This document shows positions 1 through 7,363 of a stretch of 8,796 nt of DNA, one piece after another (position 1 is the stretch's first letter; each line of letters opens with the position of its first letter). The notes under the pieces are model-generated. The model had not been told where the DNA came from and searched no databases. It saw only the letters and a program-made list of their open reading frames with translations. The DNA lies in NCBI GenBank assembly GCA_013202925.1, contig JABMRA010000110.1, forward strand, positions 1 to 8,796, in the 5' to 3' direction. The position numbers and the translations under genes were made by a program. This stretch comes from Candidatus Omnitrophota bacterium. GTDB lineage: Bacteria; Omnitrophota; Gorgyraeia; Gorgyraeales; Gorgyraeaceae.

Positions 1-140
1 AAGTTCATTGCCTTGGCCAGGCCTCGGGCTGAAAGACACTTCGTGATGGCACTGGTTAAAGTGGTCTTTCCATGGTCAACGTGTCCGATGGTGCCGATAT
101 TTACATGCGGCTTTGTACGTTCAAATTTTTCCTTTGCCAT
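1..140 (-). CDS. tuf: Elongation factor Tu, N-terminal fragment (cut by window edge)
   Basis: EF-Tu is the cytoplasmic GTPase that carries aminoacyl-tRNA to the ribosomal A site. Only the first 46 codons are present; the rest lies beyond position 1. The visible protein starts MAKEKFERTKPHVNIGTIGH and contains the complete P-loop GHVDHGKTT at about residues 19-27, the GTP phosphate-binding motif with the VDHGKT wording specific to EF-Tu rather than EF-G. The ATG at 138-140 is supported by a perfect Shine-Dalgarno AGGAGG (plus-strand 147-152) with a 6-nt spacer, the strongest ribosome binding site in the window, as expected for a very abundant protein. It follows fusA by 22 bp, the usual last position in a str operon. 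No terminator or promoter fits in that gap, so it is probably co-transcribed with fusA. Whether the genome has a second tuf copy cannot be seen. Confidence 0.97.
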   Translation of the reverse strand, partial: MAKEKFERTKPHVNIGTIGHVDHGKTTLTSAITKCLSARGLAKAMN

Positions 141-162
141 TACCAACCTCCTGGTTTAATCT
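141..162 (-). promoter_or_regulatory. tuf ribosome binding site in the fusA-tuf spacer
   Basis: The 22-bp gap between the fusA stop (TAG) and the tuf ATG contains AGGAGGTT (plus-strand 145-152), placing AGGAGG 6 nt before the start codon. It is flanked by AACC and GGTT, which could pair across the SD core in a 4-bp stem, but this is too weak to claim as a regulatory hairpin. Nothing else is recognisable in the gap. Confidence 0.85.
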
Positions 163-2232
163 CTACTTGCCAATAACCTTTTCCGCTATATTTGAAGGCA
201 CTTCCGCGTAATGGGAAGGCTCCATTGTATAGGAGGCCCTGCCTTGTGTCAAGTTCCTTATCGCCGTTGCGTACCCAAACATCCCTGCAAGCGGCGCATC
301 GCACTTCACGATCTTTGCATTGCCCTTTTGCGTGATCTCCCTTATCTTGCATCTCCTTGAATTCAAATCACCTATGACTTCACCCATGTATTCTTCAGGA
401 AAAATAACCTCCAGCGCCATTATCGGTTCCATCAGCCGGCACTTTGCCTTTCCTAAACCCTCCTTGAAGGCGATCGACCCTGCCATCTTGAATGCCAGTT
501 CCGAAGAATCCACTTCGTGGAACGATCCGTCGATCAAAGTCACTTCTGTGTCTATTACTGGGTACCCTGCTATCACGCCTGTCTTTGAGGCCATATTGAC
601 TCCGGCCTTCACAGCAGGTATATACTCTCTGGGTATGTTGCCGCCCACGATCTTGTTTATAAATTCAACCCCTGTGCCGGTCTCGCCAGGTTTTATAATA
701 ATCACTGCGTGGCCGTACTGACCGTGTCCGCCTGTCTGCTGGATAAACTTTCCGACAGAGCGCACTTCCTGCGTTGGCATCTCCTTGTATGCTACCTGTG
801 GCGTGCCTGTATTTGCGGAGACCTTGAACTCCCTGGAGAGCCGGTCAATGATTATTTCCAGATGAAGTTCTCCCATGCCTGAGATAATGGTCTGCCCTGT
901 TTCTGTATTGTACTTCACCTTGAACGTAGGGTCTTCCTCCTGCAGTTTATTCAATGCCATGCCAAGCTTGTCCTGGTCCACTTTTGTGGCTGGCTCTATT
1001 GCCATTGAAACAACAGGCTCTGGAAAATGCATCTTTTCCAGCATGATCGGGTAATCCTTATCGCAAAGCGTGTCGCCTGTCTGGGCGCTCTTCAGGCCCA
1101 CAACACCCACGATGTCTCCTGCGCCCACCCCGTCCACTATCTCCTGTTTGTTTGCATGCATACGCACGATCTTGCTCAATCTATCATTCTGGTCACGATT
1201 TATATTGTACACGTACGTGCTCTTTTGCAGCGTGCCTGAATATACCCTTATATAGGTAAGCCGGCCCACGTACGGGTCTGTTGCTATCTTGAAGCACAGC
1301 GCGCAAAACGGCTCGTCATCAGATGTCTTCCTCTCTATCTCCTTCTCTGAATCAGGGTCTATGCCTTTTATAGGCAGGACATCCAGGGGAGACGGCATGC
1401 AATCGCACACTGCATCCAACAGCATCTGAACGCCTTTATTCTTAAAAGCAGCCCCGCACATTATAGGTACGAACATATCCTCTATGACTGCTTTACGCAA
1501 TGCAAAACGCAGCTCGCCTTCTGAAATGGGCTGGTTGTGCACGTATTTATCCATCAATCTATGGTCATGTTCTGCCAGTTTCTCAACAAGGTCATGATTG
1601 TATATCTTTGCCTTTTCAATCATATCCTCCGGTATAGCTGCCTCTTTAAAATTGTCGTCTATCTTGTCTTCTTCAAAAATAAACGCCTTCATCTGAAGCA
1701 GGTCTATCACGCCCCTGAAATCCGCTTCGCTCCCGATAGGCAGCTGAATAGGAAACGTGCTTGCGCCCAGCTTCTCCTCGATATCCCTTACGACCTTTTT
1801 AAAATTCGCGCCCACGCGGTCCATCTTGTTTATAAATGCTACCCTGGGAACCTTGTAGCGGTCTGCCTGGCGCCACACTGTCTCTGACTGCGGCTGTACT
1901 CCGCCCACTCCGCAGAAAATAACGACCGCGCCGTCCAACACCTTTAATGAGCGCTCCACCTCTGCGGTGAAATCCACATGGCCGGGCGTATCGATTATAT
2001 TGATCCTGCAATCCCTCCACCTGCAGCTCGTCGCAGCCGCTGTAATAGTAATGCCTCGCTCCTGCTCCTGCTCCATCCAGTCCATTACAGCAGTGCCCTC
2101 GTGCACCTCGCCAAGTTTATAGAGTCTGCCTGTGTAATAGAGCATCCTCTCAGTGGCAGTGGTCTTGCCTGCATCTATATGAGCAATAACGCCTATGTTC
2201 CTTATTTTTTCTAAAGGGATATCTCTAACCAT
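163..2232 (-). CDS. fusA: Elongation factor G (translocase GTPase)
   Basis: EF-G catalyses GTP-driven translocation of tRNA and mRNA on the ribosome and, with RRF, ribosome recycling. In the 689-aa form starting at this ATG the order is: G domain with P-loop AHIDAGKT (residues 17-24), switch I ending in the RGITITAAA segment (about 59-67), DTPGH (81-85), NKMD (135-138) and CGAAFKNKG (about 259-267); domain II from about 305 (DDEPFCALCFKIATDP); domain III with SGMGELHLE (about 451-459); domain IV with the tip segment DGSFHEVDSSE (568-578); domain V ending near GYATAIRNLTQGRASYTM. All GTPase motifs are intact and the length matches EF-G (E. coli 704 aa). An in-frame ATG 13 codons upstream (2269-2271) would give 702 aa, with extra residues MALLVQERTNNRH. 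I prefer the inner start because MVRDIPLEKIRNIG is the usual family beginning, but the RBS evidence is poor for both. It lies between rpsG and tuf, as in standard str operons. Confidence 0.97.
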   Translation of the reverse strand: MVRDIPLEKIRNIGVIAHIDAGKTTATERMLYYTGRLYKLGEVHEGTAVMDWMEQEQERGITITAAATSCRWRDCRINIIDTPGHVDFTAEVERSLKVLDGAVVIFCGVGGVQPQSETVWRQADRYKVPRVAFINKMDRVGANFKKVVRDIEEKLGASTFPIQLPIGSEADFRGVIDLLQMKAFIFEEDKIDDNFKEAAIPEDMIEKAKIYNHDLVEKLAEHDHRLMDKYVHNQPISEGELRFALRKAVIEDMFVPIMCGAAFKNKGVQMLLDAVCDCMPSPLDVLPIKGIDPDSEKEIERKTSDDEPFCALCFKIATDPYVGRLTYIRVYSGTLQKSTYVYNINRDQNDRLSKIVRMHANKQEIVDGVGAGDIVGVVGLKSAQTGDTLCDKDYPIMLEKMHFPEPVVSMAIEPATKVDQDKLGMALNKLQEEDPTFKVKYNTETGQTIISGMGELHLEIIIDRLSREFKVSANTGTPQVAYKEMPTQEVRSVGKFIQQTGGHGQYGHAVIIIKPGETGTGVEFINKIVGGNIPREYIPAVKAGVNMASKTGVIAGYPVIDTEVTLIDGSFHEVDSSELAFKMAGSIAFKEGLGKAKCRLMEPIMALEVIFPEEYMGEVIGDLNSRRCKIREITQKGNAKIVKCDAPLAGMFGYATAIRNLTQGRASYTMEPSHYAEVPSNIAEKVIGK

Positions 2233-2248
2233 ATGTCTATTATTTGTT

Positions 2249-2255
2249 CTCTCCT
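2249..2255 (-). promoter_or_regulatory. Candidate fusA Shine-Dalgarno, badly spaced
   Basis: AGGAGAG lies ahead of the preferred fusA ATG (2230-2232), with 18 nt between AGGAG and the start codon, beyond the usual 5-10 nt. The alternative upstream ATG (2269-2271) has GAGG (plus-strand 2285-2288) at 13 nt, also long. Neither site settles the start. Initiation may depend partly on coupling to upstream translation. Confidence 0.4.
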
Positions 2256-2300
2256 GAACCAAAAGCGCCATGTTTTACATCTTTCCTCTTCATAATCCCA

Positions 2301-2771
2301 CTACCATTTGTAGTGCGCAAAGGCCTTGTTGGCCTCCGCCATCCTATGCATGTCTTCTCTCTTCTTCATTGCAGAGCCCTGTGATTTGAACGCATCCATG
2401 AGCTCGCCCGCCAGCTTCTCATCCATGGGCTTTCCTTTTTTCTGCCGCGCAAAATCCCTTAGCCACCTCATTGCAATGGCTGTTCCCCTGTCGCTCCTTA
2501 CCTCGATGGGCACCTGATACGTGGCGCCGCCGACCCTTCTGGGCTTGATCTCCAGAAGAGGTCTGACATTATCAATCGCCTTCTGCAATACCTCAAGAGA
2601 ATTGGTGTCGCCTGTATTCTTTGAAACAATATCAATGGCATTATACATTATATCTTCTGCGAGTGAACGCTTGCCTTTTTCCATTATCACGTTGACAAAC
2701 CTGGTAACAAGCTTGCTGTTGTATTTAGGATCCGGCAACACGTCCCTTTTTTCAGCTCGTCTTCTTCTCAT
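2301..2771 (-). CDS. rpsG: 30S ribosomal protein S7
   Basis: S7 is a primary 16S rRNA-binding protein that nucleates assembly of the 30S head and contacts the E-site tRNA and mRNA exit region. The 156-aa product has the family's usual length and covers the whole S7 fold. It opens MRRRRAEKRDVLPDP and continues with the VTRFVNVIMEKGKR helix segment (about 22-35), NVRPLLEIKPRRVGGATYQVP with the beta-hairpin arm (about 68-88), and AMRWLRDFARQKKG (about 100-113). It ends in a basic, aromatic tail (NKAFAHYKW). The start ATG (2769-2771) has AAGGAG (plus-strand 2781-2786) at 9 nt, and no competing start is needed. In E. coli, S7 also represses its own str mRNA by binding the rpsL-rpsG spacer. The equivalent spacer here is 104 bp and structured, but I cannot tell whether it mimics the S7 site. 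Stop is TAG, 68 bp before the preferred fusA start. Confidence 0.98.
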   Translation of the reverse strand: MRRRRAEKRDVLPDPKYNSKLVTRFVNVIMEKGKRSLAEDIMYNAIDIVSKNTGDTNSLEVLQKAIDNVRPLLEIKPRRVGGATYQVPIEVRSDRGTAIAMRWLRDFARQKKGKPMDEKLAGELMDAFKSQGSAMKKREDMHRMAEANKAFAHYKW

Positions 2772-2797
2772 GCAACTACTCTCCTTATCAGAATGTC

Positions 2798-2856
2798 GGT
2801 GAAAGGTTTAAGGTTTAAGGTGACTGCTTTTCACTTTAAACTTTTAACTTTTCACT
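2798..2856. repeat. AT-rich palindrome built of heptamers in rpsL-rpsG spacer
   Basis: On the plus strand, GTGAAAGGTTTAAGG... (2799-2823) pairs with 2831-2855 around a 7-nt loop (2824-2830): 21 of 25 positions are Watson-Crick, three are G.T and one is T.T. Each arm is four units in exact 7-nt register: GGTGAAA, GGTTTAA, GGTTTAA and the imperfect GGTGACT on the plus strand (2798-2825), and units of consensus AGT(G/T)(A/T)AA on the minus strand (2856 down to 2829). The three G.T pairs are wobbles only in a plus-strand transcript; in the operon mRNA they become A.C mismatches. No T-run follows on the minus strand and the element sits inside an operon, so it is not a canonical terminator. It is more like a small dispersed intergenic repeat. 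It could also affect rpsG-fusA-tuf mRNA stability. Confidence 0.8.
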
Positions 2857-2875
2857 AGCATCGGTTCTTTACGTG

Positions 2876-3250
2876 TCAAGCCTTTGGCCGCTTGGCGCCA
2901 TATTTGGAACGGCTCTTTTTTCTATTTTGGACCCCTGCTGTATCAAGGGTCCCTCTTACGATGTGATATCTCACGCCAGGAAGGTCCTTTACTCGGCCTC
3001 CCCTGATCAAGACTATCGAGTGCTCCTGAAGGTTGTGGCCTTCTCCGGGTATGTACGAGGTGACTTCTATGCCGTTCGTAAGCCTGACCCTCGCGACCTT
3101 TCTTAAGGCAGAGTTTGGCTTCTTTGGCGTCTGCGTCTTTACCTGCAGGCACACGCCTCGCTTCTGAGGGCACCCCTCAAGCGCACGTGACTTTGTCTTT
3201 CTCTTTTTCTTGCTCCTACCCAATCGTATCAACTGACCTATTGTTGGCAT
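2876..3250 (-). CDS. rpsL: 30S ribosomal protein S12
   Basis: S12 lies at the decoding centre of the 30S subunit and helps control tRNA selection accuracy. The 124-aa product equals the E. coli length and is collinear with it throughout: MPTIGQLIRLGR at the N-terminus, ALEGCPQKRGVC (23-34), the conserved loop PKKPNSAL (42-49), GEGHNLQEHS (69-78), GGRVKDLPGVRYH (84-96) and KYGAKRPKA at the end. The lysines where streptomycin-resistance changes occur (in PKKPNSA and VKDLPG) are wild type, and the Asp that can be methylthiolated (VKD) is present. The frame is open upstream to a GTG at 3277, but that extension is not family-like and contains the SD region, so the ATG at 3248-3250 is chosen. It follows rpoC by 53 bp with no L7Ae-type gene between. 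The stop TGA overlaps a TTGACA hexamer. Confidence 0.98.
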   Translation of the reverse strand: MPTIGQLIRLGRSKKKRKTKSRALEGCPQKRGVCLQVKTQTPKKPNSALRKVARVRLTNGIEVTSYIPGEGHNLQEHSIVLIRGGRVKDLPGVRYHIVRGTLDTAGVQNRKKSRSKYGAKRPKA

Positions 3251-3252
3251 TT

Positions 3253-3270
3253 CCTCTCTCTTTCCCTCCT
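3253..3270 (-). promoter_or_regulatory. rpsL ribosome binding region
   Basis: A purine-rich run precedes the rpsL ATG. It has a perfect AGGAGG (plus-strand 3265-3270) 14 nt upstream and a nearer GAGAGAGG ending 2 nt before the start. Neither has ideal spacing alone; the inner GAGAG part would be about right. Its position inside the longer GTG-initiated frame argues that the real start is the ATG at 3250. Confidence 0.6.
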
Positions 3271-3282
3271 GACTCACTCGAG

Positions 3283-3299
3283 CATCCGCCCGGCGGATG
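3283..3299. repeat. GC-rich palindrome in the rpoC-rpsL spacer
   Basis: CATCCGCC (3283-3290) and GGCGGATG (3292-3299) are perfect inverted repeats separated by one base. As RNA this would fold as a 6-bp stem with a 5-nt loop. It begins 4 bp after the rpoC stop codon and ends just before the rpsL SD region. No U-run follows in the mRNA direction (the next bases are CTCGAGTGAG), so it is not a standard intrinsic terminator. The core resembles the palindrome in the rpoB-rpoC spacer. Confidence 0.8.
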
Positions 3300-3303
3300 T
3301 GGA

Positions 3304-6300
3304 CTATTTTTTGGCGGGCTTGACTGCCTTACCCTCCCCGGGCTCTTCTTTTTTCTCCTGCTTCAGATCCAGCACCTCTTTTACCATTTCAATAGACGTA
3401 TGGTCCTTGAATCCTGTGCCTGCCGGGATCAGGTGCCCCATGATGACATTTTCCTTCAAGCCCCTGAGCTCGTCTATTTTTCCGCTCGCTGCTGCCTCTG
3501 TCAACACACGCGTTGTCTCCTGGAAGCTCGCTGCGGATATAAAACTCTCCGTTGAGAGCGCTGCCTTTGTAATACCTAAAAGTAGCGGCGTTGCACTCGC
3601 TGGCTTGCCTTTTTTCTTCGCCACCCTCCCGTTCTCTTCCAGAAACGCAGTCTTGTCCACATGCATGCCAGTCAAAAATTCAGTGTCCCCTGGATCCTCT
3701 ATCCTGATTTTCTTGAGCATCTGCTTTACGATTATCTCAATGTGCTTGTCGTTGATCTTAACGCCCTGCAGCCTATAGACCTCCTGCACCTCATTGACCA
3801 GATACTCCTGCAGCCTCTTCTCGCCGCTTACCTTTAATATATCCTGCGGATTTATCGGTCCGTCCACCAGCTGATCGCCTGTCTTTACCCTGTCACCTTT
3901 ATATGCGTTCAGATGTTTTCCGTGCGGTATGATGTACTCTCGCTTCATGCCGGATGCGGATCTGACAATAATCCTTCGTTGGCCCTTCTTGGAAGTCGCG
4001 AATTCCACGATGCCGTCTATCTCGCTTATCATTGCCGGGTCTTTTGGCCGCCTCGCCTCAAAAAGCTCTGCCACTCTCGGAAGACCGCCAGTGATATCCT
4101 TTGTCTTCGAGACCTGTCTCGGTGTCTTTGCTACAAGGTCGCCTGCCCTTACAGGTTGTCCGTCCTGACATACAATGTGCGCGCCTGCCGGGATCGGATA
4201 TATCGCCATTACCTCTTTCTTATCATTCTCAATAACTATCTGCGGATGGTATTCACCTCTATGTTCCACTATAACGCGGCCGGTAAGGCCTGTTGCCGTA
4301 TCCACCTCTTCGACCATTGTCACTTCTTCTACAATGTCCTCGTATCGCACTTTACCCGAGACCTCTGTCAATATAGGAGAGGTGTACGGATCCCATCTTA
4401 CAAAAATAACATTCTTGTCTATCTCTTGCCTGTCTTTAACAGCTAGCACAGAACCAGAAGGCACTGTGTGTTTTTCAAGTTCCCTGCCGCTATCGTCATT
4501 TATGCTTATCTGGCCGTTTCGGTTCAATACGATAATGTCGCCCGAGTCCTGCTTTACCGTCTTGAGGCCGTGATACTGTATAAGGCCTTTTGACTTGGAC
4601 TTTATAAATGACTGCTCAATGATCCTCGATGCTGTTCCGCCTATGTGGAAGGTCCTCATTGTAAGCTGCGTGCCGGGTTCGCCTATTGACTGCGCAGCTA
4701 TTATACCAACAGCTGTGCCGAGCTCCACGATCTTGCCGCTCGCCAGGTCCCTTCCGTAACATTTTGCGCACACGCCATGTTTGGTCTCGCACGTCAAGAC
4801 GCTCCTGATGCGTATCTTTTCTATGCCGGCTGATTCTATGCGCCCTGCGGCCTCGCCATTTATCTCGCTCCCTGCCTCTACCATAATCTCGTCGGTGACA
4901 ATGTCAACGATGTTATCCACTGCAACGCGGCCTGTGATCCTTTCCCTGAGAGGCACTACTTCTTCGTCTGCCTCGATAATCGCGCTTACCAATATGCCGT
5001 TCAATGTCCCGCAATCCTTTTCGCTGATAATGACATCCTGCGACACGTCCACAAGCCGCCTCGTGAGATACCCTGAATCAGCGGTCTTAAGCGCTGTATC
5101 TGCCAGACCTTTTCTCGCGCCGTGGGTGGAAATAAAATATTCCAGCACAGTCAGTCCTTCGCGGAAATTCGCAATGATGGGCGTCTCTATGATCTCACCT
5201 GACGGCTTTGCCATAAGCCCCCTCATGCCCGAGAGCTGCCTTATCTGCTGTTTCGAGCCTCGCGCGCCAGAGTTTGCCATCATAAATACCGGGTTAAAAT
5301 TATCCAGTTCCAAAAATAGGAGATCCGAGATCTTATCCGTCGTGTGCGTCCATATATCGACGATCTTGTTGTATCTTTCACGCTCGGTTATAATTCCCTT
5401 TCTATACTGGTCCTCTACGGAATTTACCTCTTTCTTTGAACTGGCGACCACCTTTTTCTTGTCGTTAGGGATATGCAGGTCATCCACTGAAATAGACAGG
5501 CCTGCCAGCGTCGCATATTCAAAACCTATCCTCTTCACACTATCAAGAAGATTTACGGTGACGTCGTGGCCAAATCTCTTGTAGCAATCCGATATAACGC
5601 CGGATAGGTTTATCTTTTCCAGCGCCTTGTTTACGTACGGCAGGCCCTCCGGCAATATGCGGTTGAAGGTCACCCTGCCCGCAGTCGTCTCTACGAGTTC
5701 TTTGTCCAGCCTGACCTTTATCTTTGCATGTATATCTATCTCGTTATCCTGGAACGCAAGCTCTGCCTCTTCCTTATCCGCAAAGACCATGCCCTCACCT
5801 TTCAATCCCGGCCTTTCCTGTGTCAGATAATAACAGCCCAGCACGATATCCTGCGTTGGGCTTACAATAGGCCTTCCGTCAGAAGGAGAAAATATATTAT
5901 TGGACGCGAGCATCATGAGCCGGCATTCCATCTGTGCCTCCATAGATAAAGGTACGTGGACAGCCATCTGGTCTCCGTCAAAGTCAGCATTGAATGCAGT
6001 ACAGACGAGCGGATGTATCCTGATGGCCTTGCCTTCTATGAGGATCGGCTGAAACGCCTGTACGCCAAGCCGATGTAAAGTAGGTGCCCTGTTCAATAAT
6101 ACAGGGTGGTCCTTTATCACGTCATCCAGTATGTCCCATACCTCGAGCCGAGCCTTCTCCACCATCCTCTTTGCGCTCTTTATCGTATGAACAAATCCCT
6201 TTTCCTTTAATTTTTTAATAATAAACGGCTCAAAGAGTTCCAATGCCATCTTTTTCGGAAGACCACACTCCCATAATCTCAGCTCAGGGCCGACGACAAT

Positions 6301-7338
6301 AACGCTCCTGCCGGAATAATCCACTCGCTTTCCCAGAAGGTTCTGCCTGAATCTGCCCTGCTTGCCTTTCAACATATCACTGAGCGATTTTAACGGCCTG
6401 TTTGCAGGGCCCAGCACCGGCCTGCCGTGCCTTCCATTGTCAAACAACGCGTCCACGGATTCCTGGAGCATGCGTTTTTCATTGCGTATAATGATATCAG
6501 GCGCCTTGAGCTCCAGAAGTTTCTTCAGGCGGTTGTTTCGGTTTATGACGCGTCGATAAAGGTCGTTCAGGTCGCTTGTGGCAAACCTGCCGCCTTCAAG
6601 AGGAACAAGCGGCCTCAAATCAGGCGGGATCACAGGTATTATATCCACCACCATCCAATCAGACTTGTTGCCTGATTTCTTAAAGGCCTCCATTATCTTC
6701 AATCTCTTCAGCGTCTTTATCTTGGCCTGCACAGACTTTTGCTCCACAAGGTCTGCCCTGAGCTTTGCAATGAGCTTTGCGGGTTCGATCTCTTTCAAGA
6801 GCTCCCGTATTGCATCAGCGCCTATCATTGCCTTGAATTTAGTGCCGTATTTTTCAACGTAGTCCCTGTATTTTTCCTCAGAGAGGAGCTCCTTCTTCTT
6901 CAACGGCGCGTCACCGGGCTCAACAACAATATATTCCTCGTAATAGATCACCCTCTCCAGGTCGCGAAGTCCTATATTAAGGAGTAGGGCCATACGGCTG
7001 GGCATTGCCTTGAAAAACCATACGTGCGAACACGGCGCAGCCAGGTCTATGTGGCCCATCCTCTCGCGCCTTACTTTGGAAAGCGTCACCTCAACGCCGC
7101 AGCGGTCGCATACTATACCTTTATATTTAATGCGTTTGTACTTTCCGCAGCTGCATTCCCAATCACGCGTAGGCCCGAATATCTTCTCGCAGAAAAGACC
7201 ATCCTTTTCAGGCCTAAGGGTCCTGTAATTGATGGTCTCGGGTTTTTTTATCTCGCCCCTTGACCACGATTTAATAACATCAGGCGAAGCAATCTTTATC
7301 GAAATAAAGTCGAATGAGTTTGTTTCTTTAGCCAGCAT
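3304..7338 (-). CDS. rpoC: DNA-directed RNA polymerase subunit beta'
   Basis: Beta' forms one pincer of the polymerase clamp and carries the catalytic Mg site. The 1344-aa product is complete. Visible in order: first zinc site C62, C64, C77, C80 (CSCG...CDRC); the KGKQGRFRQNLLGKRVDYSGRSVI region (325-347); VLLNRAPTLHR (413-423); the absolutely conserved NADFDGDQM (450-458) with D452, D454 and D456 as metal ligands; the bridge-helix region around 680-760; second zinc site C776, C850, C857, C860; trigger loop GEPGTQLTMRTFHIGG (886-901); an SI3-type insertion from about 905 to 1078; and KDITGGLPRVAELFEARRP (1080-1098). SI3 is absent from Firmicutes and from this position in Thermus, so it indicates a Gram-negative-type lineage. 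The C-terminus ends in a charged Lys/Glu tail. The ATG has GGGAG (7344-7348) at 5 nt. It follows rpoB by 43 bp and will assemble with that product, alpha and omega. Confidence 0.98.
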   Translation of the reverse strand: MLAKETNSFDFISIKIASPDVIKSWSRGEIKKPETINYRTLRPEKDGLFCEKIFGPTRDWECSCGKYKRIKYKGIVCDRCGVEVTLSKVRRERMGHIDLAAPCSHVWFFKAMPSRMALLLNIGLRDLERVIYYEEYIVVEPGDAPLKKKELLSEEKYRDYVEKYGTKFKAMIGADAIRELLKEIEPAKLIAKLRADLVEQKSVQAKIKTLKRLKIMEAFKKSGNKSDWMVVDIIPVIPPDLRPLVPLEGGRFATSDLNDLYRRVINRNNRLKKLLELKAPDIIIRNEKRMLQESVDALFDNGRHGRPVLGPANRPLKSLSDMLKGKQGRFRQNLLGKRVDYSGRSVIVVGPELRLWECGLPKKMALELFEPFIIKKLKEKGFVHTIKSAKRMVEKARLEVWDILDDVIKDHPVLLNRAPTLHRLGVQAFQPILIEGKAIRIHPLVCTAFNADFDGDQMAVHVPLSMEAQMECRLMMLASNNIFSPSDGRPIVSPTQDIVLGCYYLTQERPGLKGEGMVFADKEEAELAFQDNEIDIHAKIKVRLDKELVETTAGRVTFNRILPEGLPYVNKALEKINLSGVISDCYKRFGHDVTVNLLDSVKRIGFEYATLAGLSISVDDLHIPNDKKKVVASSKKEVNSVEDQYRKGIITERERYNKIVDIWTHTTDKISDLLFLELDNFNPVFMMANSGARGSKQQIRQLSGMRGLMAKPSGEIIETPIIANFREGLTVLEYFISTHGARKGLADTALKTADSGYLTRRLVDVSQDVIISEKDCGTLNGILVSAIIEADEEVVPLRERITGRVAVDNIVDIVTDEIMVEAGSEINGEAAGRIESAGIEKIRIRSVLTCETKHGVCAKCYGRDLASGKIVELGTAVGIIAAQSIGEPGTQLTMRTFHIGGTASRIIEQSFIKSKSKGLIQYHGLKTVKQDSGDIIVLNRNGQISINDDSGRELEKHTVPSGSVLAVKDRQEIDKNVIFVRWDPYTSPILTEVSGKVRYEDIVEEVTMVEEVDTATGLTGRVIVEHRGEYHPQIVIENDKKEVMAIYPIPAGAHIVCQDGQPVRAGDLVAKTPRQVSKTKDITGGLPRVAELFEARRPKDPAMISEIDGIVEFATSKKGQRRIIVRSASGMKREYIIPHGKHLNAYKGDRVKTGDQLVDGPINPQDILKVSGEKRLQEYLVNEVQEVYRLQGVKINDKHIEIIVKQMLKKIRIEDPGDTEFLTGMHVDKTAFLEENGRVAKKKGKPASATPLLLGITKAALSTESFISAASFQETTRVLTEAAASGKIDELRGLKENVIMGHLIPAGTGFKDHTSIEMVKEVLDLKQEKKEEPGEGKAVKPAKK

Positions 7339-7363
7339 CTTTTCTCCCTTGCATTGCCTCTGC

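Noticed and set aside
2824..2856. Intrinsic terminator between rpsL and rpsG
   Set aside because: The palindrome is AT-rich with A.C mismatches in the mRNA sense and no U-run after it, and rpsG-fusA-tuf must be transcribed through it.
2874..2879. TTGACA on the minus strand overlapping the rpsL stop codon, as a -35 box for an rpsG promoter
   Set aside because: At 16-18 nt downstream the bases are TAGTGA, AGTGAA or GTGAAA, none close to TATAAT. The hexamer also arises from the stop context GCT-TGA-CA, so a promoter is not supported.
3251..3277. N-terminal extension of S12 from GTG at 3277
   Set aside because: The added residues MSQEGKREE are not family-like and encode the AGGAGG ribosome binding site. 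MPTIGQLIR is the normal S12 start.
4781..5584. 267-codon open frame on the plus strand, plus other plus-strand frames of 130-177 codons (3913-4446, 3299-3778, 320-721)
   Set aside because: All lie antisense inside rpoC or fusA, which are unambiguous. None has recognisable protein content or a start with an SD; they follow from codon bias of the sense genes.
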